Assembly: GCF_049898325.1 (NCBI RefSeq)
Contig: NZ_JAFCXL010000006.1
Location: 62,001-126,000, forward strand
DNA: 64,000 bases
Origin: JAFCUW01 sp049898325
GTDB taxonomy: Bacteria > Pseudomonadota > Gammaproteobacteria > Burkholderiales > Burkholderiaceae_D
Direction of reading: 5' to 3'
In this document: piece after piece, positions 1 to 7,599 of the stretch
Layout: each line of letters opens with the position of its first letter
Position numbering within the stretch: position 1 is the stretch's first letter
Made by a program: the position numbers and the translations under genes
Notes under the pieces: generated by a model
Databases searched by the model: none
Seen by the model: the letters and a program-made list of their open reading frames with translations, nothing else
Told to the model about the DNA's origin: nothing

Positions 1-188
1 ATCAGCATTTGCTTGTTGACGGTATGCACCAGCTGACCATTGCCGCGCGGCGAATCCCAGCCCTGGCGCAGCAATTCATTGCTGGTGGCGGGCACAAAAC
101 TGCCCGGTTCGAGGGCTTTTTCGAGTTGTTCCGGGGTGAAATTCCACGGGGCTGGCAGGCGGTAAATCTGGAGATTCTTAAACCACAT
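1..188 (-). CDS. rdgC: Recombination-associated protein RdgC, N-terminal part (runs off window)
   Basis: The reverse strand from an ATG at 188 reads MWFKNLQIYRLPAPWNFTPE, followed by a stretch ending NGQLVHTVNKQMLI. This matches the N-terminus of RdgC, which starts (M)LWFKNLMVYRL in E. coli. RdgC is a ring-shaped, nonspecific DNA-binding protein that restrains RecA-dependent recombination. About 62 codons are visible and the rest lies to the left of the window. It is transcribed in the same direction as dinB, 95 bp downstream of the dinB stop, so the two may share a transcript. Seen: sequence match and start codon. Inferred: that the full protein is intact. Confidence 0.88.
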   Translation of the reverse strand, partial: MWFKNLQIYRLPAPWNFTPEQLEKALEPGSFVPATSNELLRQGWDSPRGNGQLVHTVNKQML

Positions 189-283
189 AATTGATGTCCG
201 GTTGATTCAGGATGGTGACGTTACGACAGGAGGAACGCCATTCTACACGCTCGATGGGGCGGCAAATGGCGCGGTGAAAGAGA

Positions 284-1357
284 TCAAACATTTATGCCCG
301 CGAACAGCGACAGTTGCTCCCGGCTGGCTTCTTCGCCCAGGCGCACGCCCACACCGAGCAGGCGCACGGGCCGGTTTTTTCGCAGAAAACCGGTTTCCAG
401 CAGGTGGGCGAACTGGACGATGTCGGGCGTGGTGCCCAGGCATTCCACGGTGGTTTGCTGAAAATCGCTGAACTTGATCTTGGCAAACAACTTGTGAATA
501 TGGCGGCCCGCGTCGGCCCGCGCGATGCGACCCAATAAACTGTCGAACAATGCCGGCAGGGCCTGCTGACAGGCGGGCAGATCGGGCAGGTCGACCGTGT
601 AGGTTTCTTCGCAACTGACCGATTTGCGTTCGCGCTCGCTCGACACCTCGCGCTCGTCGATGCCACGGCACAGATCGTGCAGGCGCCCGCCAAAGCTGCC
701 GAAATGGTGTTGCAGCTCCTGCATGCTGCAGCCGCGCAGGTCGGCGCAGGTTTGCACGCCCAGGCCGTGCAATTTGGCCGCCGTCACCTTGCCGACGCCG
801 TGCAGCTTCTTGACGGGCAAGGCAGCGACGAAGGCGTCGACCTGGTCGGGCCGCACCAGGAACAGGCCGTCGGGCTTGTTCCAGTCGCTGGCGATTTTCG
901 CCACGAATTTATTCGGCCCCACCCCGGCCGAGGCGGTGATGCCGACGGTGTCGACGATGCGCTGGCGGATTTCCTGGGCGATCAGGGTGGCGCTGCCCTT
1001 GCAATGGGGCGAGCCGGACACGTCCAGGTAGGCCTCGTCAAGCGACAGCGGTTCGACCAGATCCGTGTAGTGGCCGTAAATGGCCAGGATCTGGCGCGAG
1101 GCGACCCGGTATTTTTCCATGTTCGGCCGCACCACCACCAGCGCCGGGCACAGCTTGAGGGCCTGGGCGGTGGCCATCGCCGAGTGAATGCCGTAGCGGC
1201 GCGCCTCATAGTTGCAGGTGGCGACGACCCCGCGCTGATCGGCCCGCCCACCGACGGCCAGCGGGACCTCGCGCAAGGCGGGGTTGTCGCGCATCTCGAC
1301 GGAAGCGTAAAAGCAGTCGCAATCGCAATGGATGATTTTTCGGGCCGGGGCGTTCAC
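284..1357 (-). CDS. dinB: DNA polymerase IV (Y-family translesion polymerase)
   Basis: A 357-residue Y-family polymerase, close to the usual 350. Metal ligands are Asp12 in the CDCDCFYASVE block and Asp107-Glu108 in SLDEAYLD, and Tyr17 sits at the steric-gate position. The C-terminus carries QLSLF (348-352), a textbook beta-clamp-binding motif. Two unusual cysteines (11 and 13) flank the first catalytic aspartate, where E. coli has Val and Met. The start is GTG at 1357; no better start lies upstream in frame and the ribosome-binding site is poor. A LexA box 17 bp upstream indicates SOS induction. It carries out error-prone bypass of damaged templates. Confidence 0.96.
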   Translation of the reverse strand: MNAPARKIIHCDCDCFYASVEMRDNPALREVPLAVGGRADQRGVVATCNYEARRYGIHSAMATAQALKLCPALVVVRPNMEKYRVASRQILAIYGHYTDLVEPLSLDEAYLDVSGSPHCKGSATLIAQEIRQRIVDTVGITASAGVGPNKFVAKIASDWNKPDGLFLVRPDQVDAFVAALPVKKLHGVGKVTAAKLHGLGVQTCADLRGCSMQELQHHFGSFGGRLHDLCRGIDEREVSSERERKSVSCEETYTVDLPDLPACQQALPALFDSLLGRIARADAGRHIHKLFAKIKFSDFQQTTVECLGTTPDIVQFAHLLETGFLRKNRPVRLLGVGVRLGEEASREQLSLFAGINV

Positions 1358-1373
1358 GCTGGGAAATAAACCA

Positions 1374-1389
1374 CTGTAAATGCATACAG
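1374..1389. promoter_or_regulatory. LexA/SOS box upstream of dinB
   Basis: The sequence CTGTAAATGCATACAG matches the proteobacterial LexA consensus CTGT-N8-ACAG exactly and is palindromic apart from its centre. On the minus strand it directly abuts and overlaps a TATACT hexamer that can serve as the dinB -10 box, so LexA binding would block transcription. It lies between divergent genes, so it could also affect the plus-strand gene starting at 1529. The match is seen; the regulation is inferred from the known SOS control of dinB. Confidence 0.9.
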
Positions 1390-1528
1390 TATATCAGAGC
1401 GGCCTTTGCGGCAAGGCAAAGCGTCGAATGAACTGGGCAGGCGGCGCGCGATCCAACCAGGACGACGGCAAGCGGCGCACTGCTTGCCCCACACCTTGCC
1501 ACCTCACGTTTTCGCATCGGATCCCAGC

Positions 1529-2125
1529 ATGTCCATCAACGCCCTTGGCGACCTTGCAGCGACCGTTTATCTGATTGGCTGTCACGGCGATCGTCGCGCA
1601 GCGATTTTTCACGACGACACCGATCGCCGCAACTGGCTGGGCGTGCTCGCCCATGTCTGCCTGCGACACCGGTGGCGCGTCTACGCCTTCTGTCAAATGG
1701 GCAATCACTACCAGCTGGTGGCGGCGCCGTTGGCAGCGTCCTGGCGCGGGGGCATACACGAGCTGAACAAGGTGTACTCGCAGCGCTTCAACGCACGCCA
1801 TCGTTCGCCCGGTCAGCGCTGGCAGGTGCGCTTGCAGGGGCAGTGCCTGCACGACCCCGCGCAGGTGCTGGAACTGGCGCGCCATGTCGTGCTTGAGCCC
1901 GTGCGGGCGGGTTTGGTGGCAACCCCCGGTGGATGGCCGTGGAGCAGCTATGCGATGACCTGCGATCCAGCCCTTGCGCCGCCCTGGCTTGCAACGGAGT
2001 CGATCCTGGGGCGATTCGCTGCGACCCACGCGGACGCGGTGGCGGCCTACCGCCGCTTCGTCGCCGATGGCTGCGGCAGCCGTGCCAGCACCCCGGCGCT
2101 AACGGTTGCTGCCGCCGAAAAATAA
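1529..2125 (+). CDS. RAYT/IS200-like transposase-family protein lacking the catalytic residues
   Basis: A 198-residue protein (ATG at 1529) with the Y1-transposase/REP-associated tyrosine transposase fold signature: GDRR near 20-23, YAFCQMGNHYQLV at 52-64, and a VRAGLV...WPWSSY block at 125-142. In active family members the HUH motif reads NHxH and the nucleophile is the Tyr of RYxxLNPVRAG. Here the second His is Gln (Q62) and the Tyr is His (H119, in ARHVVLEPVRAG). Both key catalytic positions are therefore changed while the frame is open over its full length. It may be a decayed or domesticated single-copy RAYT. No flanking IS ends were found. A bidirectional terminator follows immediately. 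Confidence 0.8.
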   Translation: MSINALGDLAATVYLIGCHGDRRAAIFHDDTDRRNWLGVLAHVCLRHRWRVYAFCQMGNHYQLVAAPLAASWRGGIHELNKVYSQRFNARHRSPGQRWQVRLQGQCLHDPAQVLELARHVVLEPVRAGLVATPGGWPWSSYAMTCDPALAPPWLATESILGRFAATHADAVAAYRRFVADGCGSRASTPALTVAAAEK

Positions 2126-2153
2126 AAAAAGCCACGGTGCAAACCGTGGCTTT
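2121..2153. terminator. Bidirectional rho-independent terminator
   Basis: The 8-bp stem GCCACGGT/ACCGTGGC (2131-2138 and 2143-2150) has a GCAA tetraloop. Seven A precede it and TTT follows. On the minus strand this is a hairpin followed by a long T-run, ending the TonB receptor transcript. It can also end the transposase-like gene on the plus strand, whose stop codon lies at the edge of the hairpin. Confidence 0.85.
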
Positions 2154-2174
2154 CTGGGGAGAAGCGGCAAACTG

Positions 2175-4397
2175 TTAGAAGTTGCCCTTGAACTGCACAC
2201 CAACCACCCGCGGCTCATTGGTAAAGCCCGTCAGGTTATTGAAATCGATGCCGCCGGTGACACGGCGGGTGTCGCCGATGTTGCGGCCGAAGGCAGCCAC
2301 TTCATACTTGCCGTTGCTGAAGATGTAACCGACGCGCAGGCCCGTTTCGGTCAGTGCCTTGCCGGTAAATTCCACCGCTTCGTACAGGAAGAAGTTGACC
2401 TTGCTGCGGTGCGACACGTCGACCAGGGTGTAGAGCTGGCCGTCGGCCAGGTTCCACTGGTAGCGCGCCGAGGCGTTCAAGGTCAACTTCGGTGCTTGCG
2501 GCAGCGGGTTGCCATCGATGACGACGCGGCCGGCGGCGTTGATCGGATCGGTGATGGTGCACTGGGCGCACTTGTTCACCGACAGGGACGCGTCCTTGAT
2601 CTCGGTGAAGTTGTAGCTGCCGCCGGCGGTGACCTTGAAGTCGCTGGTAATAAACGCTTCGAAATCGACTTCGGCGCCGCGACCGGTGGTCTTGGCGGCG
2701 TTGATCAGGCGGTTGACGTTCGAATTGCCACCGACCACGGTCAGCTGCTGGTTTTTCACCTCGAAGTCATACACGCTCAAGGCAACGCGGCCACGACGCT
2801 CGAACAGATCGGCCTTGATGCCCGCTTCGAACGAGGTGATGGTTTCGGCGTCGGCCACGGTGATGGGCACCGATGCCGAGGCGGCGGCGATACTCGGGGC
2901 GCGGAAGCCCGTGGCGGCGCGGGCGTAGACGTTGACGTCCTTGTTCAATTTGTAGCTCGTGCTCAGGTCCCAGTTGACCTTGTGCTTGCTCTCGTTGACC
3001 GACGATGGGCCGATCTGCACGACGTTGACGGCCGAGACCGTATTGAAGTCTTTTTCGTCATTGGTGTAGCGCAAGCCGCCACGCACGGTCCACAGCTCCG
3101 ACAGCGCGTAGTTGACCGAACCGAAGGCGGCCCAGGCGGTGTTCTTCTGGTGGCTGGCCAGGTGCGAGGTCTGGGCGCCGGTGGTGCTGTTGAAGTTGTC
3201 GCTGTAGCCGTTGGCATCTTCGTTGAAGTAGTACAGGCCGGCCTGGTAGTTGAGCGGGCCGGCGTCTTTCGACTCGATGCGCAGTTCCTGGGTGTATTGC
3301 TTGACGCCGGTGATGCCGCCAGCGGTTTCGACCTGGAAGGGGATGAAGCCGGGGCCGGCAGGGGTGCCGCCGTCGATATCGCCGCGGCTGAGGTAGCGGT
3401 TGACCTGTTCGAAGCCCGTCACCGAGTACAGCTTGACGGCGCCCAGGTCCCACGACAGGCGCACGTTGGCGCCGCTGGTCTTGAGGTTCTGGAAGTTTTG
3501 CGCGTTCGAGACGATCTTGTCCAGATCGAGGCCGGCGGCGATGTCGTTGCTGCCCTTGGTGATCAGGTTGGCGCGGAACAGGCGCGCGCTGCCGGTGGTC
3601 ATACGCTGGTGCACGTTGAACAGGGCGTTGAAGGTGCTCGAGGGCGTGTACAGGAACTGCAGGCGTTCGGCGTGCTCGTTGTAGCCGTCGAGTTCACCGG
3701 TCTTGGTGGTGAAGGCCGTGTCCGCGTAATTGTTGACGTAGTTGTCGCGGTGCTGGCGCAGGGCCGAGAAGCGCATGGCCCATTCCGGCGACAGCGGCAC
3801 GTTGACGGCGCCGTCAACATTGATGGTTTTGTGCGACGCGACGCTGGCGTTGTAGTAGCCCTCGACCTTCTTGCTGTTCGGCTTTTCCGATTCCAGCTTG
3901 ACGACGCCGGCCGGGGTATTGCGGCCGAACAGGGTGCCTTGGGGGCCGCGCAGCACTTCGACGCTGGCGACGTCGAAAATCGGGTAGCCCTTCAGGATCG
4001 GGTTTTCCTGGACGACATCGTCGTAGATCAACGAGACCGGTTGCGAGGCGAAGGTATTGAAGTCGGTATTGCCGTAGCCGCGGATATAAAAGCGGGGGAA
4101 GGTACGGCCGTTGGACGATTCGACGTTCAGGCTGGGCACCTTGGCGGCCAGCACGCGGATGTCTTCGCCGCCCGAGACGATGGTGTCGAGGCGCTCGCCC
4201 TTGAGGGCGGTCACGGAGACCGGTACTTCCTTGATGTTTTCCGTACGGCGCTGCGCCGTGACGGTCACCGATTGCAACTCGGGGGCGGCGGTGGTGGATT
4301 GCGCGAACGCGGCACCGGCTGGCAGCAGCGTGGCAATCGCCAGCGCGGCGCCGTGGGCGCGCAGCACGCGCTGGTGCATCTTGGACAGCTTGATCAT
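2175..4397 (-). CDS. TonB-dependent outer-membrane receptor
   Basis: 740 residues with a signal peptide (cleavage near AFA/Q, about residue 32), a TonB-box-like SVTVTAQRR segment near 43, a plug domain with the VEVLRGPQGTLFGRNTPAGVV signature, and a beta-barrel ending in the aromatic C-terminal Phe expected of outer-membrane barrels. The ATG at 4397 is preceded by AGGAAA. The NIKEVPVSVTAL context is typical of the large receptor group in Sphingomonadales and Burkholderiales that takes up siderophores or oligomers. The barrel carries a CxxC pair (NKCAQC). No transport or biosynthesis partner is adjacent, so the substrate cannot be named. It sits alone between two terminator or regulatory regions. 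Confidence 0.93.
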   Translation of the reverse strand: MIKLSKMHQRVLRAHGAALAIATLLPAGAAFAQSTTAAPELQSVTVTAQRRTENIKEVPVSVTALKGERLDTIVSGGEDIRVLAAKVPSLNVESSNGRTFPRFYIRGYGNTDFNTFASQPVSLIYDDVVQENPILKGYPIFDVASVEVLRGPQGTLFGRNTPAGVVKLESEKPNSKKVEGYYNASVASHKTINVDGAVNVPLSPEWAMRFSALRQHRDNYVNNYADTAFTTKTGELDGYNEHAERLQFLYTPSSTFNALFNVHQRMTTGSARLFRANLITKGSNDIAAGLDLDKIVSNAQNFQNLKTSGANVRLSWDLGAVKLYSVTGFEQVNRYLSRGDIDGGTPAGPGFIPFQVETAGGITGVKQYTQELRIESKDAGPLNYQAGLYYFNEDANGYSDNFNSTTGAQTSHLASHQKNTAWAAFGSVNYALSELWTVRGGLRYTNDEKDFNTVSAVNVVQIGPSSVNESKHKVNWDLSTSYKLNKDVNVYARAATGFRAPSIAAASASVPITVADAETITSFEAGIKADLFERRGRVALSVYDFEVKNQQLTVVGGNSNVNRLINAAKTTGRGAEVDFEAFITSDFKVTAGGSYNFTEIKDASLSVNKCAQCTITDPINAAGRVVIDGNPLPQAPKLTLNASARYQWNLADGQLYTLVDVSHRSKVNFFLYEAVEFTGKALTETGLRVGYIFSNGKYEVAAFGRNIGDTRRVTGGIDFNNLTGFTNEPRVVGVQFKGNF

Positions 4398-4632
4398 GTG
4401 GATTTCCTGGAATAAGGTGAATGTGCCTGCATCAGAATTACAACGTCTGTCCCCACCATGCCCGGGCGTTCCGCATCCTGAGGATGTCTTTCACGCGCCT
4501 TCCCAACAGCAAGCGGGCATTTTCTTTCATTGTGTGCAATAGAAGCAAGCCTCAGTTTCGCCGACGTATGTCCACTACAACAAAATTGCCCGATCTTTAC
4601 ACCCGGCCTTTGTCCCCATTTTAAAAAAATCC
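4398..4632. other. Intergenic region upstream of the TonB receptor
   Basis: About 235 bp upstream of the receptor, less GC-rich than the flanks. I see the receptor's ribosome-binding site (AGGAAA next to the ATG at 4397) but no convincing Fur box or riboswitch. No ORF with a recognisable product is present. Confidence 0.4.
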
Positions 4633-4661
4633 TTGCGCGTCACGAATTCTTTGGATATGAT
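4633..4661 (+). promoter_or_regulatory. Probable sigma70 promoter of the tRNA-Val/tRNA-Asp unit
   Basis: TTGCGC (4633-4638) and TATGAT (4656-4661) are separated by exactly 17 bp. They lie 56 bp upstream of tRNA-Val and fit a strong vegetative promoter. The hexamers and spacing are seen; activity is inferred. Confidence 0.65.
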
Positions 4662-4716
4662 TCGGGCCTCTTCAGACGTGGTGACAAACGTCGGATGCAG
4701 TTGAAATGAAGTGTGC

Positions 4717-4792
4717 GGGCGCTTAGCTCAGTTGGTAGAGCGGAGCCCTTACAAGGCTTAGGTCGGGAGTTCGAGCCTCTCAGCGCCCACCA
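4717..4792 (+). tRNA. tRNA-Val (anticodon TAC)
   Basis: A 76-nt cloverleaf with acceptor stem GGGCGCT/AGCGCCC, D-arm GCTCAGTTGGTAGAGC, anticodon loop CTTACAA (anticodon TAC), T-loop TTCGAGC and an encoded CCA end. It decodes GTA and other GTN codons. It lies 39 bp upstream of tRNA-Asp, probably on one precursor. Confidence 0.97.
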
Positions 4793-4831
4793 AGGACTGC
4801 ATCATGATCCGCAGGCTAGATCAAGTAATAC

Positions 4832-4908
<77 letters not shown>

Positions 4909-4912
4909 GCAT

Positions 4913-4949
4913 CAAAGAAAAAGCCCCGCTTGTCGGGGCTTTTTCTTTG
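4913..4949 (+). terminator. Rho-independent terminator after tRNA-Asp
   Basis: A very long hairpin: CAAAGAAAAAGCCCCG (4913-4928) pairs fully with CGGGGCTTTTTCTTTG (4934-4949) around a CTTGT loop, with the T-run inside the right arm. An exact copy recurs in the second repeat unit (about 5206-5242). Confidence 0.9.
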
Positions 4950-5069
4950 TGCGGAAGATTATCGTGGTCAGAGGACTTCCCCTGCGGGAAGTCCGGCTTG
5001 GGACTCGAAGCGATTCGCTTACAAGCGAATCGGCAGCCTACAGCATGTAGGCGAGTCCCGTCCGCTCCG
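4947..5069 (+). repeat. tRNA-Asp-associated tandem repeat, unit 1 (cut by assembly gap)
   Basis: 123 bp, identical at every compared landmark to 5076-5198 and the first of three tandem units. It contains a 9-bp hairpin (GGACTTCCC/GGGAAGTCC), a nested three-way-junction structure, and the start of a copy of the tRNA-Asp 3' end from 5052. It is interrupted by Ns exactly where the copied terminator hairpin should follow. Confidence 0.88.
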
Positions 5070-5075
5070 NNNNNN
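5070..5075. other. Assembly gap (6 N) inside the repeat array
   Basis: Six Ns sit where the complete unit has 41 bp, namely CCA plus the terminator hairpin. The gap is therefore under-sized by at least 35 bp, and whole repeat units may be missing. The copy number is unknown. Confidence 0.95.
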
Positions 5076-5239
5076 TTGTGCGGAAGATTATCGTGGTCAG
5101 AGGACTTCCCCTGCGGGAAGTCCGGCTTGGGACTCGAAGCGATTCGCTTACAAGCGAATCGGCAGCCTACAGCATGTAGGCGAGTCCCGTCCGCTCCGCC
5201 AGCATCAAAGAAAAAGCCCCGCTTGTCGGGGCTTTTTCT
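5076..5239 (+). repeat. tRNA-Asp-associated tandem repeat, unit 2 (complete, 164 bp)
   Basis: The complete unit has two parts. The first is a 105-bp spacer (5076-5180). The second is a 59-bp block (5181-5239) identical to 4888-4946, that is the last 21 nt of tRNA-Asp including CCA, plus its terminator. Spacer and block form ordered structures: hairpin 5102-5110/5115-5123; an outer stem GGGACTCG/CGAGTCCC (5129-5136/5181-5188) enclosing CGATTCGCTT/AAGCGAATCG (5140-5149/5152-5161) and CCTACA/TGTAGG (5166-5171/5175-5180). The layout resembles the E. coli tyrT repeats, which also carry a tRNA 3' end. No convincing ORF. Confidence 0.9.
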
Positions 5240-5362
5240 TTGTGCGGAAGATTATCGTGGTCAGAGGACTTCCCCTGCGGGAAGTCCGGCTTGGGACTCG
5301 AAGCGATTCGCTTACAAGCGAATCGGCAGCCTACAGCATGTAGGCGAGTCCCGTCCGCTGCG
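5240..5362 (+). repeat. tRNA-Asp-associated tandem repeat, unit 3 (diverged end)
   Basis: The third unit appears identical to unit 2 over its 123 bp except for C to G at 5360 in the tRNA-like 3' end. Beyond the CCA it leads into a different terminator, so it marks the end of the array. Confidence 0.88.
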
Positions 5363-5372
5363 CCAGCAGCTC

Positions 5373-5410
5373 AAAAAAGAAACAGCCCCGTTCGGGGCTT
5401 TTTCTTTTTT
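5373..5410 (+). terminator. Rho-independent terminator at the end of the repeat array
   Basis: Stem AGCCCC/GGGGCT with a GTTC loop, flanked by AAAAAAGAAA and TTTTTCTTTTTT, which extend the pairing. It works in both directions and can also end the minus-strand PEP-CTERM gene that stops at 5477. Confidence 0.85.
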
Positions 5411-5476
5411 GCCAATCCAACCTTCCGGCACGGACCAATCAACGCTTGAAAAGTGCTTAAAACGCACCCCTAAACC

Positions 5477-6055
5477 TCACCCCCTCCTGCGCCCCATCCC
5501 CGCCAGCACCAGCAAGCCCCCCGCCAACAAGGCCAGCGAGCCCGGCTCCGGCACATTCACCGCGACCGCGTGCGCGCTATTGTTGGCGCTGGCACCGAGT
5601 TGCGTGAACAGCAAGCCGCCCGTCGCATCGTAGAACCGCACATCATAAATATCGCGGCCGCTGCAGCAGTCGGAGCGCCCGAAGATGGTGAGGCCACTCA
5701 GATCGAACGACGACGCAAAAGTAATCGTCAACATGTCGTTCACCCCGCCAGCCGAGTGAAAAATATTTGGAAACACGCCCGAAATGCTGCCATCGATGGC
5801 CGACGCGGCCGAACTGTTGGGGTGATTCGACGAACCCACGGCGGTCGCGCCCAGGCTGGCCAGCGCCACATCCAAACCGGTCCCCGCCTGTACCGCAATC
5901 ACTTCAGCCACTTGCAGGTAGGGCTGGGAATATGCCGCTGCATTTTGTTTGATGATGATGGTTTTAACGCCAATGACATTGGCGCTGGCGGTGCCTGACA
6001 AGGCGGCTGACACTGCCAACACCGCGGCCAGCATGGAAACTTTAAACAGGTTCAT
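5477..6055 (-). CDS. PEP-CTERM sorting-domain exported protein
   Basis: 192 residues: a Sec signal peptide (about 1-25), a Ser/Ala/Gly-rich body with FASSFDLSGLTIFGRSDCCSGRDIYDVRFYD resembling small F5/8C-like secreted domains, and a C-terminal PEP-CTERM anchor beginning VPEPGSLALL at 168, then a hydrophobic helix and RRRG. Such proteins are processed by exosortase (EpsH/XrtA type) and linked to exopolysaccharide or biofilm matrix production; the exosortase is not in this window. The body has a vicinal Cys-Cys pair. The specific function is unknown. Confidence 0.85.
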   Translation of the reverse strand: MNLFKVSMLAAVLAVSAALSGTASANVIGVKTIIIKQNAAAYSQPYLQVAEVIAVQAGTGLDVALASLGATAVGSSNHPNSSAASAIDGSISGVFPNIFHSAGGVNDMLTITFASSFDLSGLTIFGRSDCCSGRDIYDVRFYDATGGLLFTQLGASANNSAHAVAVNVPEPGSLALLAGGLLVLAGMGRRRG

Positions 6056-6184
6056 GAATTGCTCCTAAGACGATACATTCGTAGAAGCAATTTACATGCC
6101 AATAATAAATATTCATTTCATTCAATAACTTAACAATAACCCTGACCAACATCGATACTGACTGTAAAGTATCCCGACAAATAC

Positions 6185-7351
6185 TCAGCCACATACCACC
6201 TTCAATTGCCCCACCCCCACACTGACCCGATTCCGCCCGCCCGTCTTGGCGGCATACAAGGCATGATCGGCCCGTGCCAGCGCCGCATTGATATGTTCAT
6301 GCGCATCAATCACCACCACGCCCACGCTGATGGTCATCGCGTACGCGCCCGCACTGGTGGGCAAGGGCGCCGCCGCCACCGTCATCCGCAAGCGTTCCGC
6401 CGCCAGGATCGCGCCCTCCAGGTCGGTCGCCGGCAGCACCAGGGCAAATTCCTCGCCGCCCAGCCGTCCCATGATGTCGTGGTCGCGCAACGCCGTCCCG
6501 GCCGTCGCAGCGAACAGCACCAGCGCCTCATCCCCCGTGGCATGGCCAAAACAATCGTTGATCCTTTTAAAATGATCGATATCGATCATCATCAAGGCAA
6601 TCGGGCTGCACTGGCGCCGTGCCAGCATGCGGGCGCTGTCGGTGCGGTCAAAAAAGGCATGCCGGTTGATCAGGCCCGTGAGGCTGTCGATGGTGGCCAG
6701 TTGCACCATGCGGGCGTCATCTTTCTCCTTGCACAGCAATAGAAAGCCGAAGCCGTTGACGATCATCAAGATGTAGCCGGCGATGAAGGTGGCGTGGTGG
6801 GCGCCCGCGGCCGACAACAGCGAGGCGTGCGTGTGGCCCAGGCCATGCCAGGCGCGCACCGCCATCGCCACGGCAAACACCAGGTTGTTGACCCCGATCA
6901 GGCGCTGCAATACAGAGCCGTGCGCGCCCGGGCGCAGCAGCAGCCACGCCATCGCCAGACTGAACAGTCCCAGCGCCATCGACATCAGCACCATCCCTTG
7001 CACGGCATCGAGCCGCAGCGCCTGGGCGCCGTACAGCGCCAGCAAGGCCAGCGCCGTGAATGGCAGCAGCGCCACGGCCCAGCGCGGCAGAGCGAGAAAC
7101 ACGCAATACGCCGCCAGCTCGAGCGCCGTGCCGATCATCAACAAGGCATTGCCCGTCGCCACCAGGGCCGACCACGCCAGCTCCGGCTGCAGCCATCCCA
7201 CCAGGTGCGCAGCGCCCTGCACCAGCCGCGCGCCCGCCCAGATGCGCATGGCCGGATGCGAGGCGGCACCGCGGGCATAGCCGGCCATCAATAGCGCGAA
7301 GCCAATGTTGCCGATACCAAGCACCAGCATGAAAGTACGAATATCGATCAC
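6185..7351 (-). CDS. Membrane-bound diguanylate cyclase (GGDEF)
   Basis: 388 residues. The N-terminal ~205 residues form about six hydrophobic helices (an MHYT/7TM-like sensor of unknown ligand). The C-terminal GGDEF domain (about 220-380) has an active-site GGEEF at 298-302 and DxLTGLxNR at its start. An RDHD inhibitory (I) site lies five residues before GGEEF (289-292), so product feedback is expected. It makes c-di-GMP from two GTP and likely promotes sessile behaviour. It is a single gene, not in an operon. No EAL domain is present. Confidence 0.93.
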   Translation of the reverse strand: MIDIRTFMLVLGIGNIGFALLMAGYARGAASHPAMRIWAGARLVQGAAHLVGWLQPELAWSALVATGNALLMIGTALELAAYCVFLALPRWAVALLPFTALALLALYGAQALRLDAVQGMVLMSMALGLFSLAMAWLLLRPGAHGSVLQRLIGVNNLVFAVAMAVRAWHGLGHTHASLLSAAGAHHATFIAGYILMIVNGFGFLLLCKEKDDARMVQLATIDSLTGLINRHAFFDRTDSARMLARRQCSPIALMMIDIDHFKRINDCFGHATGDEALVLFAATAGTALRDHDIMGRLGGEEFALVLPATDLEGAILAAERLRMTVAAAPLPTSAGAYAMTISVGVVVIDAHEHINAALARADHALYAAKTGGRNRVSVGVGQLKVVCG

Positions 7352-7542
7352 GGATTTTCCTCGGCAATGCTGCCGGCGCCCTGCCCCTTGGGTGGCGCCG
7401 GCGGCGTGTCAGGGAGGCGCTGGCGGCCACCTGGACGCCCATACCAAAACAATCACAAACATTGCCCTGAGGAACTATAATAGCCTAAAATAGCTAGCCT
7501 GTCGTAAAAACAATCAGGCGCGTGCATGACGCCCGGACGAAA

Positions 7543-7573
7543 AAAAAGCAGGTTCAGCGAACCTGCTTTTACA
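7543..7573 (-). terminator. Rho-independent terminator after ygiQ
   Basis: AAAAGCAGGTTC (7544-7555) pairs with GAACCTGCTTTT (7559-7570) around an AGC loop, with A- and T-runs on both sides. It lies just downstream of the minus-strand ygiQ stop at 7600. Confidence 0.88.
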
Positions 7574-7599
7574 ACGTGATCAACACTGATGGTCAACGC

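Noticed and set aside
1406..1528. Longer N-terminus for the transposase-like gene, starting at 1406
   Set aside because: It adds 41 residues of low-complexity Arg/Pro-rich sequence and starts next to the LexA box. The 1529 ATG matches the family start.
1390..2150. Complete insertion sequence around the transposase-like gene
   Set aside because: No terminal inverted or direct repeats were found, and the catalytic residues are lost. It does not look mobile.
2106..4415. 769-codon open frame on the plus strand opposite the TonB receptor (and similar antisense frames opposite most large genes)
   Set aside because: High-GC codon bias leaves long antisense frames open. The translation has no recognisable domain, and the receptor on the other strand has full family signatures, a ribosome-binding site and a terminator.
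5140..5161. CGATTCGCTTACAAGCGAATCG in the repeat as a second tRNA anticodon arm (contains CTTACAA as in tRNA-Val)
   Set aside because: The stem pairs right through the would-be 7-nt loop, and no D- or T-arm or acceptor stem fits. The resemblance to the Val loop is probably chance.
4930..5633. Open frames across the tRNA-Asp repeat array
   Set aside because: They arise from repetition of the same 105-bp spacer and contain X residues at the N gap. There is no independent evidence of coding, and the spacer is better explained as structured RNA or DNA.
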